The notes under the pieces are model-generated. The model did no database searches. It was not told the origin of the DNA and worked only from the letters and a program-made list of their open reading frames with translations. From Olsenella uli (GTDB lineage Bacteria; Actinomycetota; Coriobacteriia; Coriobacteriales; Atopobiaceae): a stretch of DNA of 64,000 nt. The translations under genes were made by a program, and so were the position numbers. Of this stretch, positions 1 through 9,115 are shown piece after piece. The stretch covers positions 124,001 through 188,000 of the forward strand of contig NZ_JACJJK010000001.1 of the NCBI RefSeq assembly GCF_016899935.1. Direction: 5' to 3'. The stretch's first letter is position 1, and every line of letters starts with the position of its first letter.

Positions 1-1207
1 GGGTCTTCTTCTCGCTTCTCGGCAGCACGCCGAGCTCCACGACCTTCACGAGCGGCGTGAAGCCGATGCGGCGCTTGACCTCGTGCGCGACGGCGTCGGC
101 GGTCTCCAGGAAGTCCTGGGTGCCGTCGGTCTCCACGTAGATGCGCATGGTGTCGCGCCCCTCGAGGTGCGAGAGGCGAATCTGGTACTCGCTCGAGAGC
201 GCCGGGAACGTCTGGAGGATCTCCTCGATCTGGCGCGGGAAGACGTTGACGCCGTGGATCTTGACCATGTCGTCGGATCGGCCCTGGAGCGCGTCGATGC
301 GCGGGTAGGGGCAGCCGCAGGGGCAGGCGCCCGGGATGATGCGGCTGAGGTCGTGCGTGCGGAAGCGCACGAGCGGCGCGCCCTCCTTGACGAGCGTGGT
401 GATGACGATCTCGCCCCACTCCCCGTCCGGCACGGGCTCGCCCGTGGCGGGGTCGACGATCTCCAGGTAGAGGTAGTCGTCCCAGTAGTGCATGCCGTCC
501 TCGGCGTCGCAGGAGATGCCGATGCCGGGGCCGTAGACCTCGGTGAGGCCGTAGATGTCGTAGATCTGGATGCCGAGGCCCGCCTTCACGCGGTCGCGCA
601 TCTTCTTGCCCCAGCGCTCCGAGCCGATGACGCCCTTGGTGAGGGCGATCTGGTCGCGCATGCCGCGCCGCTCCACCTCCTCGGCGAGCAGCAGCGCGTA
701 GCTCGACGTGGCGCCGATGACCGTGGTCTGCAGGTCCACCATGAACTGCAGCTGCTTCTCGGTGTTGCCGGGGCCCATCGGCACGACCATCGCGCCGAGC
801 TTCTCGGCGCCGGCCTGGAACCCGATGCCGGCGGTCCACAGACCGTAGCCCGGCGTGATCTGGATGCGGTCGTCGGCCGTGATGCCGGCGAGCTCGTAGC
901 AGCGACGGAACTGCTCGGCCCAGTCGTCGAGGTCGCGCGCGGTGTAGGGGATGATGACCGGCGTGCCCGTGGTGCCCGAGCTCGAGTGGATGCGCACGAT
1001 CTGGCGCTCGTCCACGGCGGCGACGCCGAGCGGGTAGCAGTTGCGCAGGTCCTCCTTCTCCGAGAAGGGCAGCGCGAGAAAGTCCTCCTCGGTGCGGACC
1101 TCGGTGACGCCCGCCTCCTGGAGGCGACGGCCAAAGTAGTTGCCCGACGCCACGAGGCGCTGGACCTGCTCGTTCACGAGCTTGAGCTGGGACTCACTGA
1201 TCTTCAT
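1..1207 (-). CDS. paaK: Phenylacetate/aryl-acid CoA ligase (3' end cut by window edge)
   Basis: AMP-forming ligase that activates phenylacetate or a related aryl acid with ATP and CoA. The frame opens with ATG at 1207 behind GGGGAGA and stays open to base 1, giving about 402 residues; only the last few dozen codons of a ~435-residue family are missing. The adenylate-binding motif SSSGTTGTP lies at residues 75-83, followed by YGLTE (acyl-adenylate region) and a C-terminal VKIHGVNVFP segment typical of PaaK. It is the last gene of an iorA-iorB-paaK set read leftward, separated from iorB by two REP repeats. Such sets in anaerobes link oxidation of aryl pyruvates to arylacetyl-CoA and free aryl acetates. 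Substrate is inferred, not shown. Confidence 0.9.
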   Translation of the reverse strand, partial: MKISESQLKLVNEQVQRLVASGNYFGRRLQEAGVTEVRTEEDFLALPFSEKEDLRNCYPLGVAAVDERQIVRIHSSSGTTGTPVIIPYTARDLDDWAEQFRRCYELAGITADDRIQITPGYGLWTAGIGFQAGAEKLGAMVVPMGPGNTEKQLQFMVDLQTTVIGATSSYALLLAEEVERRGMRDQIALTKGVIGSERWGKKMRDRVKAGLGIQIYDIYGLTEVYGPGIGISCDAEDGMHYWDDYLYLEIVDPATGEPVPDGEWGEIVITTLVKEGAPLVRFRTHDLSRIIPGACPCGCPYPRIDALQGRSDDMVKIHGVNVFPRQIEEILQTFPALSSEYQIRLSHLEGRDTMRIYVETDGTQDFLETADAVAHEVKRRIGFTPLVKVVELGVLPRSEKKT

Positions 1208-1219
1208 GCTTGTCTCCCC

Positions 1220-1250
1220 TGTCAATTGGGGACAGTCCCCAATTTGCAGA
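1220..1250 (+). repeat. REP copy 1 (ACAGT centre)
   Basis: Near-perfect palindrome with arms AATTGGGGAC and GTCCCCAATT around a single central A. It pairs with copy 2 in the opposite orientation 10 bases away, which gives a REPIN-like doublet between iorB and paaK. Confidence 0.9.
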
Positions 1251-1256
1251 AACGTT

Positions 1257-1853
1257 TTATGTGAATTGGGGACTGTCCCCAATTTGCAGGGCGCGGAGGT
1301 CGAGGTCGAGGAAGCGGGGGCTCACGAGGGCGCGCACGGCGTCGGCGAGGTCGTCTGCGGTGACGGGGCCGAGCGCGCCGGCGCGGGCGGCGGCGCCGAG
1401 CAGGACGACGTTCAGTGCCTTGGCGGTGCCGAGCTCGGAGGCCGCCGCGGCGGCGTCCACGACCACGAGGTTCTTCTCGCCCACGCGCTCGCGCAGGTAG
1501 GACCTGATGGCGGGCAGGTCGTAGGCCGGGCCGCCCGTGGACGCCGAGACGGGCACGACGGGCGCGTCGCTCGTGACAACCATGCCGTGCGCGCGCAGAA
1601 ACGGAAGCTGGCGCGCGGCCTCGGCGGGCTCGAAGGCCACGATCGCGTCCGCGCGGCCGCGTCCGATGAGGGGCGAGCACGCGCCGGCGCCGATGCGCAC
1701 GTGGCTGAAGACGGAGCCGCCCCGCTGCGCCATGCCGATCGTCTCGGCGGTCTTGACGGGAAGGCCCCGCCCCATCGCGGCGCGCGCGAGCAGCTTGGAG
1801 GCGAGGACGGCGCCCTGGCCGCCCACGCCGGCGAGGATGACGTTGGTGCTCAC
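1257..1853 (-). CDS. iorB: Indolepyruvate ferredoxin oxidoreductase, beta subunit
   Basis: Gamma/beta-type subunit of a 2-oxoacid:ferredoxin oxidoreductase that, with IorA, oxidatively decarboxylates aryl pyruvates to aryl-acetyl-CoA and reduces ferredoxin in the cytoplasm. The 198-residue protein begins with the family signature GVGGQGAVLASKLLA (residues 9-23) and has AETIGMAQRGGSV at about 36-48. Start is GTG, overlapping the iorA stop by four bases (GTGA), so the two are translationally coupled. The last ten residues (LQIGDSPQFT) are encoded by REP copy 2, so the repeat has replaced or extended the native C-terminus. Family assignment is firm; the aryl preference rests on IorA and the ligase neighbour. 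Confidence 0.9.
   Translation of the reverse strand: MSTNVILAGVGGQGAVLASKLLARAAMGRGLPVKTAETIGMAQRGGSVFSHVRIGAGACSPLIGRGRADAIVAFEPAEAARQLPFLRAHGMVVTSDAPVVPVSASTGGPAYDLPAIRSYLRERVGEKNLVVVDAAAAASELGTAKALNVVLLGAAARAGALGPVTADDLADAVRALVSPRFLDLDLRALQIGDSPQFT
1261..1290 (+). repeat. REP copy 2 (ACTGT centre), inside the 3' end of iorB
   Basis: Same palindrome as copy 1, inverted. It encodes the final residues of IorB and the stop codon lies at its edge. Confidence 0.9.
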
Positions 1854-3673
1854 AGGCGCTCACCTCCCGAGATGGCGTGCGTGGGACAGATCTGCTCGCA
1901 GAGGGTACAGCCCGTGCACTGTGCGGCGTCGATCGCCACCTTGCCGGTCGCGGCGTCGGGCACGAGGGCGGGGCAGCCCAGCTCGCGCACGCAGCGCTGG
2001 CAGCCGACGCACCTCTCGACGTCCACCGTGCTTCTCGCCTGCGGCTTGGCGAGCACCACGCACGGGCTCCGGAAGATGATCGCCTTGACGCCCGGCTCGT
2101 CCGCGACGCGGCGCACGGTGGCGACGGCGGCCTCCAGGTCGAGCGGGTCCACGGTCTCCACGGTGGTGAGTCCGATGGCGAGAAGGACGCGCTCGATGCT
2201 CACCTTCTCCACAACCTGTCCCATCATCGTGCGGCCCGTGCCGGGGTGCGGCTGATGGCCAGTCATGGCGGTGGTGGAGTTGTCGAGCACGACGAGCGTC
2301 ATGTTGGCCTGGTTGTAGAAGGCGTTCACCACGCCGGTGATGCCCGAGGCGAAGAAGGTGGAGTCACCCACGAACGCGAAGGCCGCGGTATCCGGCTCCA
2401 CGTGCGTCACGCCCTGCGCGATGTTGATGCCCGCGCCCATGCACAGGCACGTGTCCACCATGTCGAGCGGCGCAGCGTTGCCGAGCGTGTAGCAGCCGAT
2501 GTCGCCGCAGAAGAGCGTCTTGCGGCCGCGCATGGCACGCTTGACGGCGTAGAAGCTCGCCCGGTGCGGGCAGCCGGCGCACAGGACCGGCGGACGCACG
2601 GGAAGCGTGGGGGGCGCCGGGGTGGGAACGACGGCCGTCTGGCGGCCGAGGAAGGCGTCGAGCGCGCGGCCCACGCTCTCGACGGTGTTCTCGCCGGAGG
2701 GCTGGATGTCGCCGGTAAGCTTGCCGCAAATCTTTACCGTAAGCCCGCGGCGACCGCAGGTCGCGACGAGGGCGCGCTCTATCACGGGGTCGAGCTCCTC
2801 CACGCAGAGGACCTCATCAAGGCCGTCGAGGAACGCGGCAGCGAGGTCTTCCGGGAAGGGGTACGGCGTGGCCACGCGCAGAACGCGGACGTCGTCCCCC
2901 TCGCCCAGGTTCTCCGCGACGTAGGTCGCGCTGATGCCATGCGTGGCAACGCCGAGGCGCGGGCGCGCGGCGGGCCCCGCCGTCTGCGTCACGGTGTTTC
3001 TCGCGTAGCCGGAGAGACGCGCCGCGAGCTCCGCGTCGCGCGCCTCGATGGCGGCGTGGGCGCGCACGGAGAGCGCGGGGAAGATGACCCAGCGGGACGG
3101 GTCGCGCACAAAGCCCTCGGGCTCGCGGCGCTCCCACTCATCCGGGTCCGCCACCTCGACGTCCTCGTAGCCGTGGTCCACGCGCGTGGTGGGCCGCACG
3201 ATCACGGGGCAGCCCAGCTCCTCCGAGAGGTCGAAGGCCTCCCCCATCATCTGGTAGGCCTCGCTCGGGCTGGAGGGGTCGAGAATCGGCAGCTTGGCGT
3301 AGGCGGCAAAGGTGCGCGTGTCCTGCTCGGTCTGGGACGAGATGGGACCGGGGTCGTCGGCCACGAGGACCACCAGACCGCCCTTGACGCCGATGTAGGA
3401 GAGGCTCATGAGCGGGTCGGAGGCGACGTTCAGGCCCACCTGCTTCATCGTCACGAGCGCTCGGGCCCCGGCATAGGCCGCGCCGGCCGCCACCTCGAGC
3501 GCCGCCTTCTCGTTCACGGACCACTCCACGTAGACGCCCTCGCCGCGACGCCCTGCCACGGCCTCAAGGACCTCGGTCGACGGCGTGCCCGGGTAGCCGG
3601 CCACCACGTTCACGCCCGCGGCGAGCGCGCCCACGGCCATGGCTTCGTTGCCCATCAGAAACTCTCTGTGCAT
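1850..3673 (-). CDS. iorA: Indolepyruvate ferredoxin oxidoreductase, alpha subunit
   Basis: TPP- and iron-sulphur-dependent catalytic subunit (607 residues) of the aryl-pyruvate oxidoreductase. ATG at 3673 follows GAGGTCAGC; the open frame continues further upstream but those codons cross the REP and intergenic DNA. The N-terminal pyruvate-oxidoreductase-like domain has GYPGTPSTEV at residues 27-36. A TPP-binding domain at about 390-530 holds the GDSTFFASGI motif with the downstream NQAN. A C-terminal two-cluster ferredoxin domain (about 551-607) contains CVGCQRC and CTGCTLCEQICP. Length and domain order match the IorA family. First gene of the leftward iorA-iorB-paaK operon. Confidence 0.95.
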   Translation of the reverse strand: MHREFLMGNEAMAVGALAAGVNVVAGYPGTPSTEVLEAVAGRRGEGVYVEWSVNEKAALEVAAGAAYAGARALVTMKQVGLNVASDPLMSLSYIGVKGGLVVLVADDPGPISSQTEQDTRTFAAYAKLPILDPSSPSEAYQMMGEAFDLSEELGCPVIVRPTTRVDHGYEDVEVADPDEWERREPEGFVRDPSRWVIFPALSVRAHAAIEARDAELAARLSGYARNTVTQTAGPAARPRLGVATHGISATYVAENLGEGDDVRVLRVATPYPFPEDLAAAFLDGLDEVLCVEELDPVIERALVATCGRRGLTVKICGKLTGDIQPSGENTVESVGRALDAFLGRQTAVVPTPAPPTLPVRPPVLCAGCPHRASFYAVKRAMRGRKTLFCGDIGCYTLGNAAPLDMVDTCLCMGAGINIAQGVTHVEPDTAAFAFVGDSTFFASGITGVVNAFYNQANMTLVVLDNSTTAMTGHQPHPGTGRTMMGQVVEKVSIERVLLAIGLTTVETVDPLDLEAAVATVRRVADEPGVKAIIFRSPCVVLAKPQARSTVDVERCVGCQRCVRELGCPALVPDAATGKVAIDAAQCTGCTLCEQICPTHAISGGERL

Positions 3674-3755
3674 GCTGACCTCCCTCGTTGCGCTGCACTC
3701 TATCAGAGTAAAGCGCTGATAGATGAATGCGACGCAAACCCGAAACGTGCGAGTT

Positions 3756-3786
3756 GTGTAAATTGGGGACTGTCCCCAATTCACAG
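3756..3786 (+). repeat. REP copy 3 (ACTGT centre)
   Basis: Palindrome between divergent iorA and tcdA. Its right end (CACAG) runs directly into the AGGAGG ribosome-binding site of tcdA, so the repeat is the 5' leader of that gene. Confidence 0.9.
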
Positions 3787-3794
3787 GAGGTGGC

Positions 3795-4520
3795 GTGGCA
3801 GAGACGGCGACGGACAGGCTGAGGCTCGTCATCGGTGACGAGGGGCTGGCGCGGCTGGGCGAGGCCCGCGTGGCCGTGATCGGTCTCGGCGGCGTGGGAT
3901 CCTCCTGCGCGGAGGCGCTGGTCCGAGGCGGCGTGGGACACCTCGTACTCCTGGACCGCGACGTGGTGGCGCCGAGCAACCTTAACCGCCAGGCGCTCGC
4001 GTTCACGAGCACCGTCGGCCGCCCCAAGGCCGAGGTCATGCGCGCCATGGCGCTCGACATCAACCCCGAGGCGGACGTCACCGCCGTGACCGCGTTTCTC
4101 GACAAGAACGCGCTGCCCGAGCAGATGGACGGGCTGGGGCCGCTCGACTATGTGGTGGACGCCATCGACACCGTGGCCCAGAAGCTGCGCCTCGCGCAGT
4201 GGTGCCAGGAGCGCGGCGTCCCCGAGCTCTCCGCGATGGGCGGCGCCAACAAGCTCGACCCCTGTCGCCTGCACTTCGCCGCCATCGAGGACACCGTCAA
4301 CTGCCCGCTCGCGCGCGTCATGCGAAAGGAGTGCCGCCGCCGAGGCATCCGCGGCCTGCGCGTGCTCTTCTCGGACGAGGAGCCGGTCCGCATGGAGCGC
4401 ATCTCAGACGAGCAGTGGCTGCGCGAGGGGTCGCTCCTGGGCACGATGAGCTACCTGCCCCCCATCATGGGCCAGATGCTCGCCAGCCGCGTGATCCGCG
4501 ACCTCCTGGGGTGGGCGTGA
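3795..4520 (+). CDS. tcdA: tRNA threonylcarbamoyladenosine dehydratase (TcdA/YgdL-like)
   Basis: ThiF/E1-like enzyme (241 residues) that uses ATP to dehydrate t6A37 of tRNA to the cyclic form. The Rossmann motif GLGGVGSSCAEALVRGG is at residues 30-46, followed by LDRDVVAPSNLNRQ, which matches the nucleotide-binding loop of the family. MGGANKLDPCRLHFAAIEDT corresponds to the conserved region of E. coli TcdA. Start is GTG six bases behind a perfect AGGAGG at 3785-3790, directly after REP copy 3. It stands alone between iorA (divergent) and a membrane protein. Other E1-like sulphur-carrier enzymes are possible but less likely given length and motifs. Confidence 0.85.
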   Translation: MAETATDRLRLVIGDEGLARLGEARVAVIGLGGVGSSCAEALVRGGVGHLVLLDRDVVAPSNLNRQALAFTSTVGRPKAEVMRAMALDINPEADVTAVTAFLDKNALPEQMDGLGPLDYVVDAIDTVAQKLRLAQWCQERGVPELSAMGGANKLDPCRLHFAAIEDTVNCPLARVMRKECRRRGIRGLRVLFSDEEPVRMERISDEQWLREGSLLGTMSYLPPIMGQMLASRVIRDLLGWA

Positions 4521-4532
4521 CGCAAGCCGCGT

Positions 4533-4561
4533 GCGACAGAACCCTCCGGGGCATCTGTCGC
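4533..4561 (+). terminator. Hairpin after tcdA
   Basis: GCGACAGA and TCTGTCGC form an eight-pair stem 13 bases after the tcdA stop. There is no U tract, so termination here is only possible. Confidence 0.4.
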
Positions 4562-4670
4562 GCAGGGGCGTCCGCCACAAAATCACCGCTTACGCGCGAC
4601 GTGGAAAGTTAGTAGGGTAGCTCCTCGCATTCGCCCGCCCTGCGGGTCCCGTCGAGAAAGGTCTGCCCCC

Positions 4671-5174
4671 ATGCCCACCAACAAACGCGAGAGCCTCATC
4701 TTTACGATCATCATGTGCTTCTGCATGGTGCTCTGGATGTCCGTCTACAACGTCGCTCGCGTGCATGGCTGGAGCTTCGGCACCGGAACGCTGGCCGACG
4801 CATGGCTCGGCTTCCCGCCGGCCTACGTGGTGGCGATGCTGCTGGACGTTCTTCTCGCCAGCCGGTTTGCCAAGTGGTTTGCGTTCCGCTTCCTGGTGAC
4901 GCCGGGCAAGAGCAGCCGCCTTGCCATCACGCTGGCCATCAGCACGATGATGGTCTTCCCCATGGTGCTCTTCATGTCGCTCTACGGCGCGCTCGAGGCG
5001 TTCACGCACGTGGGCGACCCGGCCATGATCCTGCCCACGTGGATCGCGAACATCCCGTGGAACTTCGTCGCCGCGCTGCCGTGGAACCTGCTGGTGGCGG
5101 GCCCGCTCTCGCGCTGGGTCTTCCGCCACGCGTTCCCTGAGGGGACGGTGCTCGCGGAGCCGGTCTGCGCGTAA
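4671..5174 (+). CDS. DUF2798 integral membrane protein
   Basis: Small membrane protein of 167 residues. Four hydrophobic segments are visible (about residues 9-28, 44-62, 79-100 and 122-142), arranged as two similar halves, as in DUF2798 proteins. ATG at 4671 follows GAGAAAGG. Function of the family is unknown; neighbours give no clear role. It is monocistronic by appearance, with 150 bases upstream and a converging exporter gene downstream. Confidence 0.75.
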   Translation: MPTNKRESLIFTIIMCFCMVLWMSVYNVARVHGWSFGTGTLADAWLGFPPAYVVAMLLDVLLASRFAKWFAFRFLVTPGKSSRLAITLAISTMMVFPMVLFMSLYGALEAFTHVGDPAMILPTWIANIPWNFVAALPWNLLVAGPLSRWVFRHAFPEGTVLAEPVCA

Positions 5175-5255
5175 GCGGGCGCCCGCAGCTCTCCCGGCAG
5201 ATCGGGCCACCGATGGAACCCCACGGCATCGCGCTCGGGGCCCTTCGGCATGGCC

Positions 5256-6209
5256 TCACCGCATTGTATGCCGTGAGAGAAGGCTCGGAGCCTGTGCGAG
5301 GCACACGCCCGCGAGAATCACCACCACGCCCAGCCACTCGACGACGCCGAGCGGCTCGCCGAGCACGACCATGGCGATGAACAATCCCGCGGGAAGCTCC
5401 GCAGCGGCCATGACGGTTGAGAGGCCGGCGGGCAGGTGTGGCGACCCCAGGCCAAAGAGCAGCACGGGGCACATGAGACCGAAGAAGCCCGCGACCGCGG
5501 CAAAGGGCAGGATGCCCTGGAAGACGACGCCCGACACCAGGTAGTCCGGGCACACGGTGAGCGACATGACGCCCGCCCCCAGGCACACGACGAGGCCGCG
5601 CTGCTCGTTGGAGCAGAGGGCCTTCACCTTACCGGAGAGCGTCACGAAGAGCGAGCAGGTCACGGCGGCGCCGAGCGCGCAGAGGAGGGCCACCGGGTCG
5701 TAGCCCGCAAGCCCCGTCCTGTAGACGCCGCTCGCGAACACGGTGCCGAACACGATGACCGCCGCCGAGACGACCTCCACGAAGCGCGGAGCTCGGCGCG
5801 TCATGATGGTCTGCCAGACGAGCCCCATCCACGTGAACTGGAAGAGCAGCGTGAGCGCCACCGGTGCGGGCAGCACGCTCATGGCGTAGCAGTACAGAAT
5901 CGAGGTCGTGCAGGTGAGGGCACCGAGCCCCATGAGTTTGAGCACCTGCTTGCCGGAAAGACGCTGCCACCGCACACCGCGCAGACGGCCGAGAAGCACC
6001 GCGAGCCCGAAGAACAGGAAGCCGAACCACGCCTGGCTTGCAACCACCTGCGCGGAGGTGAAGCCCGCCGCGTAGGCGAGCTTGTAGGTGGTCGCCATCG
6101 CCCCATAGCAGGCGCCGCCCGCGAACACCTGGAGTGCCGCCACCGCCCGGCGGCGTCCCGAGGGCGCCATCCCCGCAGACAGCATCGGCCGATCGATCAC
6201 GTTTTCCAT
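5256..6209 (-). CDS. EamA/DMT-family metabolite exporter
   Basis: Drug/metabolite transporter of 317 residues with about ten hydrophobic helices in two EamA repeats, the usual size for the family. ATG at 6209 follows GAGGAGGAAC; a longer open frame upstream lacks a site and crosses the leader. The C-terminal repeat contains AAELPAGLFIAM and LGEPLGVVEWLGVVVILAGV, matching the conserved end of EamA domains. Substrate cannot be read from sequence. It is divergent from the nitroreductase gene, and its own leader holds a strong promoter and an intrinsic terminator, so expression may be controlled by premature termination. Confidence 0.85.
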   Translation of the reverse strand: MENVIDRPMLSAGMAPSGRRRAVAALQVFAGGACYGAMATTYKLAYAAGFTSAQVVASQAWFGFLFFGLAVLLGRLRGVRWQRLSGKQVLKLMGLGALTCTTSILYCYAMSVLPAPVALTLLFQFTWMGLVWQTIMTRRAPRFVEVVSAAVIVFGTVFASGVYRTGLAGYDPVALLCALGAAVTCSLFVTLSGKVKALCSNEQRGLVVCLGAGVMSLTVCPDYLVSGVVFQGILPFAAVAGFFGLMCPVLLFGLGSPHLPAGLSTVMAAAELPAGLFIAMVVLGEPLGVVEWLGVVVILAGVCLAQAPSLLSRHTMR

Positions 6210-6306
6210 AGCCGTTCCTCCTCTCGCCCCGCAACGCGAGGCTTCGGCCCTGTGCGTCTCGGGCTCTCGGAGGGAGGCTGGCGCGTCATCACGTGATTGA
6301 CGGCGC

Positions 6307-6340
6307 AAAAAGCCGCACAACCGGAGCTCCGTTGTGCGGC
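6307..6340 (-). terminator. Intrinsic terminator in the leader of the EamA gene
   Basis: On the minus strand GCCGCACAAC pairs perfectly with GTTGTGCGGC (10 bp) and is followed by TTTTT. It lies about 100 bases upstream of the exporter start and about 45 bases after its predicted transcription start, so it would act as an attenuator. Confidence 0.65.
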
Positions 6341-6389
6341 AAAAAGGTGGCTTGCGCCCAGAAAAGTCCACACGATTTTAGACGAACTG

Positions 6390-6418
6390 ACTGTACGGGC
6401 CTTGGTTGCGGAAGTCAA
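6390..6418 (-). promoter_or_regulatory. Promoter for the EamA gene
   Basis: Minus-strand TTGACT (6418-6413) and TACAGT (6395-6390) are separated by 17 bases, a good vegetative sigma promoter. Transcription would start near 6383, upstream of the leader terminator. Confidence 0.65.
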
Positions 6419-6445
6419 GCAGGGGCGAGAAGTTCTTGTCGACGC

Positions 6446-6473
6446 TTGACACGGCGTGGGGAGTGCCCATAAT
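6446..6473 (+). promoter_or_regulatory. Promoter for the nitroreductase gene
   Basis: TTGACA (6446-6451) and CATAAT (6468-6473) with a 16-base spacer. It drives a ~115-base leader that contains a terminator-like hairpin before the coding region. Confidence 0.65.
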
Positions 6474-6524
6474 GGGGCTCGGAAATCCCAGCGGATTTTT
6501 CCGGATGCCGCCATCATCTTTTCG

Positions 6525-6559
6525 CCGCTCACCTGTCCTTGGGCAGATGGGCGGTTTTT
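6525..6559 (+). terminator. Terminator-like hairpin in the nitroreductase leader
   Basis: CCGC...CTG...CAG...GCGG forms a stem with an internal loop and is followed by TTTTT. Placed between promoter and start codon, it could attenuate transcription. An upstream hairpin (GGAAATCC/GGATTTTTCC near 6481-6502) might be an alternative fold. No known riboswitch consensus was recognised. Confidence 0.45.
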
Positions 6560-6595
6560 CTATATCGCGGTTTCCGGCGAGAGAAAGGGCAGCGT

Positions 6596-7117
6596 ATGGC
6601 AAGCGATCTCATCGACCTCATCAAGACGCGCAGGAGCGTGCGCAGCTACAAGGCGGACCCCGTCCCCCAAGAGCTGCTCGACACCGTGCTTGAGGCGGGC
6701 ACCTACGCGCCCACGGGCGGCGGGCACCAGTCGCCGGTGATCGTGGCCGTGACGAGCCCCGAGACCCGCGAGCGCCTGCGCGCGCTCAACGCCGCCGTCA
6801 TGGGCAAGGAAACCGACCCGTACTACGGCGCGCCGGCCATCGTGGTGGTGCTCGCCGACGGCGGACGCGGCACCTTCGTGGAGGACGGCTCCTGCGTGCT
6901 CGAGAACCTCATGCTCGCGGCGCACGCCGTGGGCCTCTCCAGCTGCTGGATCCACCGCGAGCGCGAGATCTTCGACAGCGAGGAGGGCAAGGCGCTCCTG
7001 CGCGACTGGGGTCTTCCTGAGACGCTTCGCGGCGTGGGCGCCATCGCGCTCGGCTACGCCGACGGCCCCGAGCCCACCGCCGCCCCGCGCAAGGACGGCT
7101 ACGTGGTGCGCGTGTAG
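6596..7117 (+). CDS. Nitroreductase-family FMN oxidoreductase
   Basis: Flavoprotein of 173 residues that would reduce nitro- or quinone-type compounds with NAD(P)H. RRSVRSYKADPV at residues 11-22 is the N-terminal FMN phosphate-binding segment, and YAPTGGGHQSPVIV about 36-49 fits the second FMN contact. The C-terminus has LRGVGAIALGYAD, a conserved strand. ATG at 6596 follows GAGAAAGGGC; an upstream in-frame ATG lies in the leader hairpin and was not chosen. Its divergent partner is an EamA exporter. Exact substrate unknown. Confidence 0.9.
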   Translation: MASDLIDLIKTRRSVRSYKADPVPQELLDTVLEAGTYAPTGGGHQSPVIVAVTSPETRERLRALNAAVMGKETDPYYGAPAIVVVLADGGRGTFVEDGSCVLENLMLAAHAVGLSSCWIHREREIFDSEEGKALLRDWGLPETLRGVGAIALGYADGPEPTAAPRKDGYVVRV

Positions 7118-7143
7118 CTCAAACGATTCACACGTTCCGGAAA

Positions 7144-7188
7144 GGGGCGCTCTGCCGGCAGCATCGATGCTCCCAGCAAAGCGTCCCC
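7144..7188. terminator. Hairpin between convergent genes
   Basis: GGGGCGCT and AGCGTCCCC can pair across a 28-base loop between the nitroreductase and aldo/keto reductase stops. Weak as an intrinsic terminator but well placed for both strands. Confidence 0.3.
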
Positions 7189-7203
7189 TGTCCGCCTGCG
7201 ACG

Positions 7204-8091
<888 letters not shown>

Positions 8092-8134
8092 CTAATCGCA
8101 CCGTCCTTTGACCCCACCATCATGCTGCGAAAAG

Positions 8135-8183
8135 CGAATGCCGCGCCCTACGCATTCGAGCAGTTAGCATGCATAACGTGCAT
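8135..8183. promoter_or_regulatory. Candidate LysR operator region
   Basis: Two inverted repeats lie between the divergent aldo/keto reductase and lysR genes: CGAATGC...GCATTCG (8135-8158) and ATGCATAACGTGCAT (8169-8183). Divergent promoters with dyad sites are typical of LysR autoregulation. Binding is inferred. Confidence 0.45.
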
Positions 8184-8218
8184 ACTGAGAAGGACACACC
8201 AGAACACGGGAGACACCC

Positions 8219-9082
8219 ATGACCATCGAGCAGCTCGAGCACATAGCCTGCGTCGCACGAACGGGATCCATATCCCGCGCCGCCGCCGAGCTCCATATGT
8301 CCCAGCCTGCGCTCAGCCGCTCCATCCGGCGGCTTGAGGACGAGCTTGGCTGCGGCCTGTTGCGCCGCACCGCGAACAGGTCGGCGCTCACCGAGGCGGG
8401 CTGCATCGCGGCAGACTACGCCGACGACCTGCTCCGCACTTATCGGCGCATGCGAGACGAACTGTCCTCGCTCGAGACGCGCCGACGCACGCTGAGGATC
8501 GGCACCTGCGCTCCAGCCCCGCTCTGGCGCGTCACGCAGCTCGTGGTAGAGACAACGCCCGGCACCATCGTCGCTTCGGAATCCCTTGATGAGCAGCATC
8601 TGCGCCGCGGACTTATGGAGGACACGCTCGATGCCACCATCACGCTCAACCCGCTCGTGCTCCCCGGCTTTATCTCGCAGCCCATCATGACCGAGAGCCT
8701 CTCGGCGCTCCTGCCGCGCACGCACCCGCTCGCGAGCAAACAGACGCTGCGCTTTTGCGACATCGACGGCGAGACCTTCCTCATATACACCAACATCGGC
8801 TTCTGGCGCAGCATCGTCGAGCGCGAGCTGCCGCATGCGACATTCCTCTGGCAGGAGGATCGCTCGATGTTTGAGATTCTGCTCTCCACGAGCGATGCTC
8901 TCGCGTTTAGCACCGAGGCGGCAACGCCGTATACATCGCATCAGACCGAAAACGTTGCCCGCGTCGCGGTCCCGCTCAGCGACGCCAGCGCCCGCGCGAC
9001 GTTCTATCTTGTGTATCGCACGGACGGGCAGGGCAAGGGCTCTGAGCTCATCGAGCGCGTGCTACCACGGCTCTCTCGCTGA
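8219..9082 (+). CDS. LysR-family transcriptional regulator
   Basis: DNA-binding regulator of 287 residues. The N-terminal winged helix (about residues 1-60) contains ISRAAAELHMSQPALSRSIRRLEDELG, split here only for description, the classical LysR recognition helix. The rest fits the periplasmic-binding-like effector domain. ATG at 8219 is preceded by GGGAGACACCC. It is divergent from an aldo/keto reductase and faces a second, iron-sulphur aldo/keto reductase, so both are plausible targets. Effector unknown. Confidence 0.92.
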   Translation: MTIEQLEHIACVARTGSISRAAAELHMSQPALSRSIRRLEDELGCGLLRRTANRSALTEAGCIAADYADDLLRTYRRMRDELSSLETRRRTLRIGTCAPAPLWRVTQLVVETTPGTIVASESLDEQHLRRGLMEDTLDATITLNPLVLPGFISQPIMTESLSALLPRTHPLASKQTLRFCDIDGETFLIYTNIGFWRSIVERELPHATFLWQEDRSMFEILLSTSDALAFSTEAATPYTSHQTENVARVAVPLSDASARATFYLVYRTDGQGKGSELIERVLPRLSR

Positions 9083-9115
9083 GCCCCTCCCCGCGCGCAC
9101 TCGTTGCGCCTCTCG

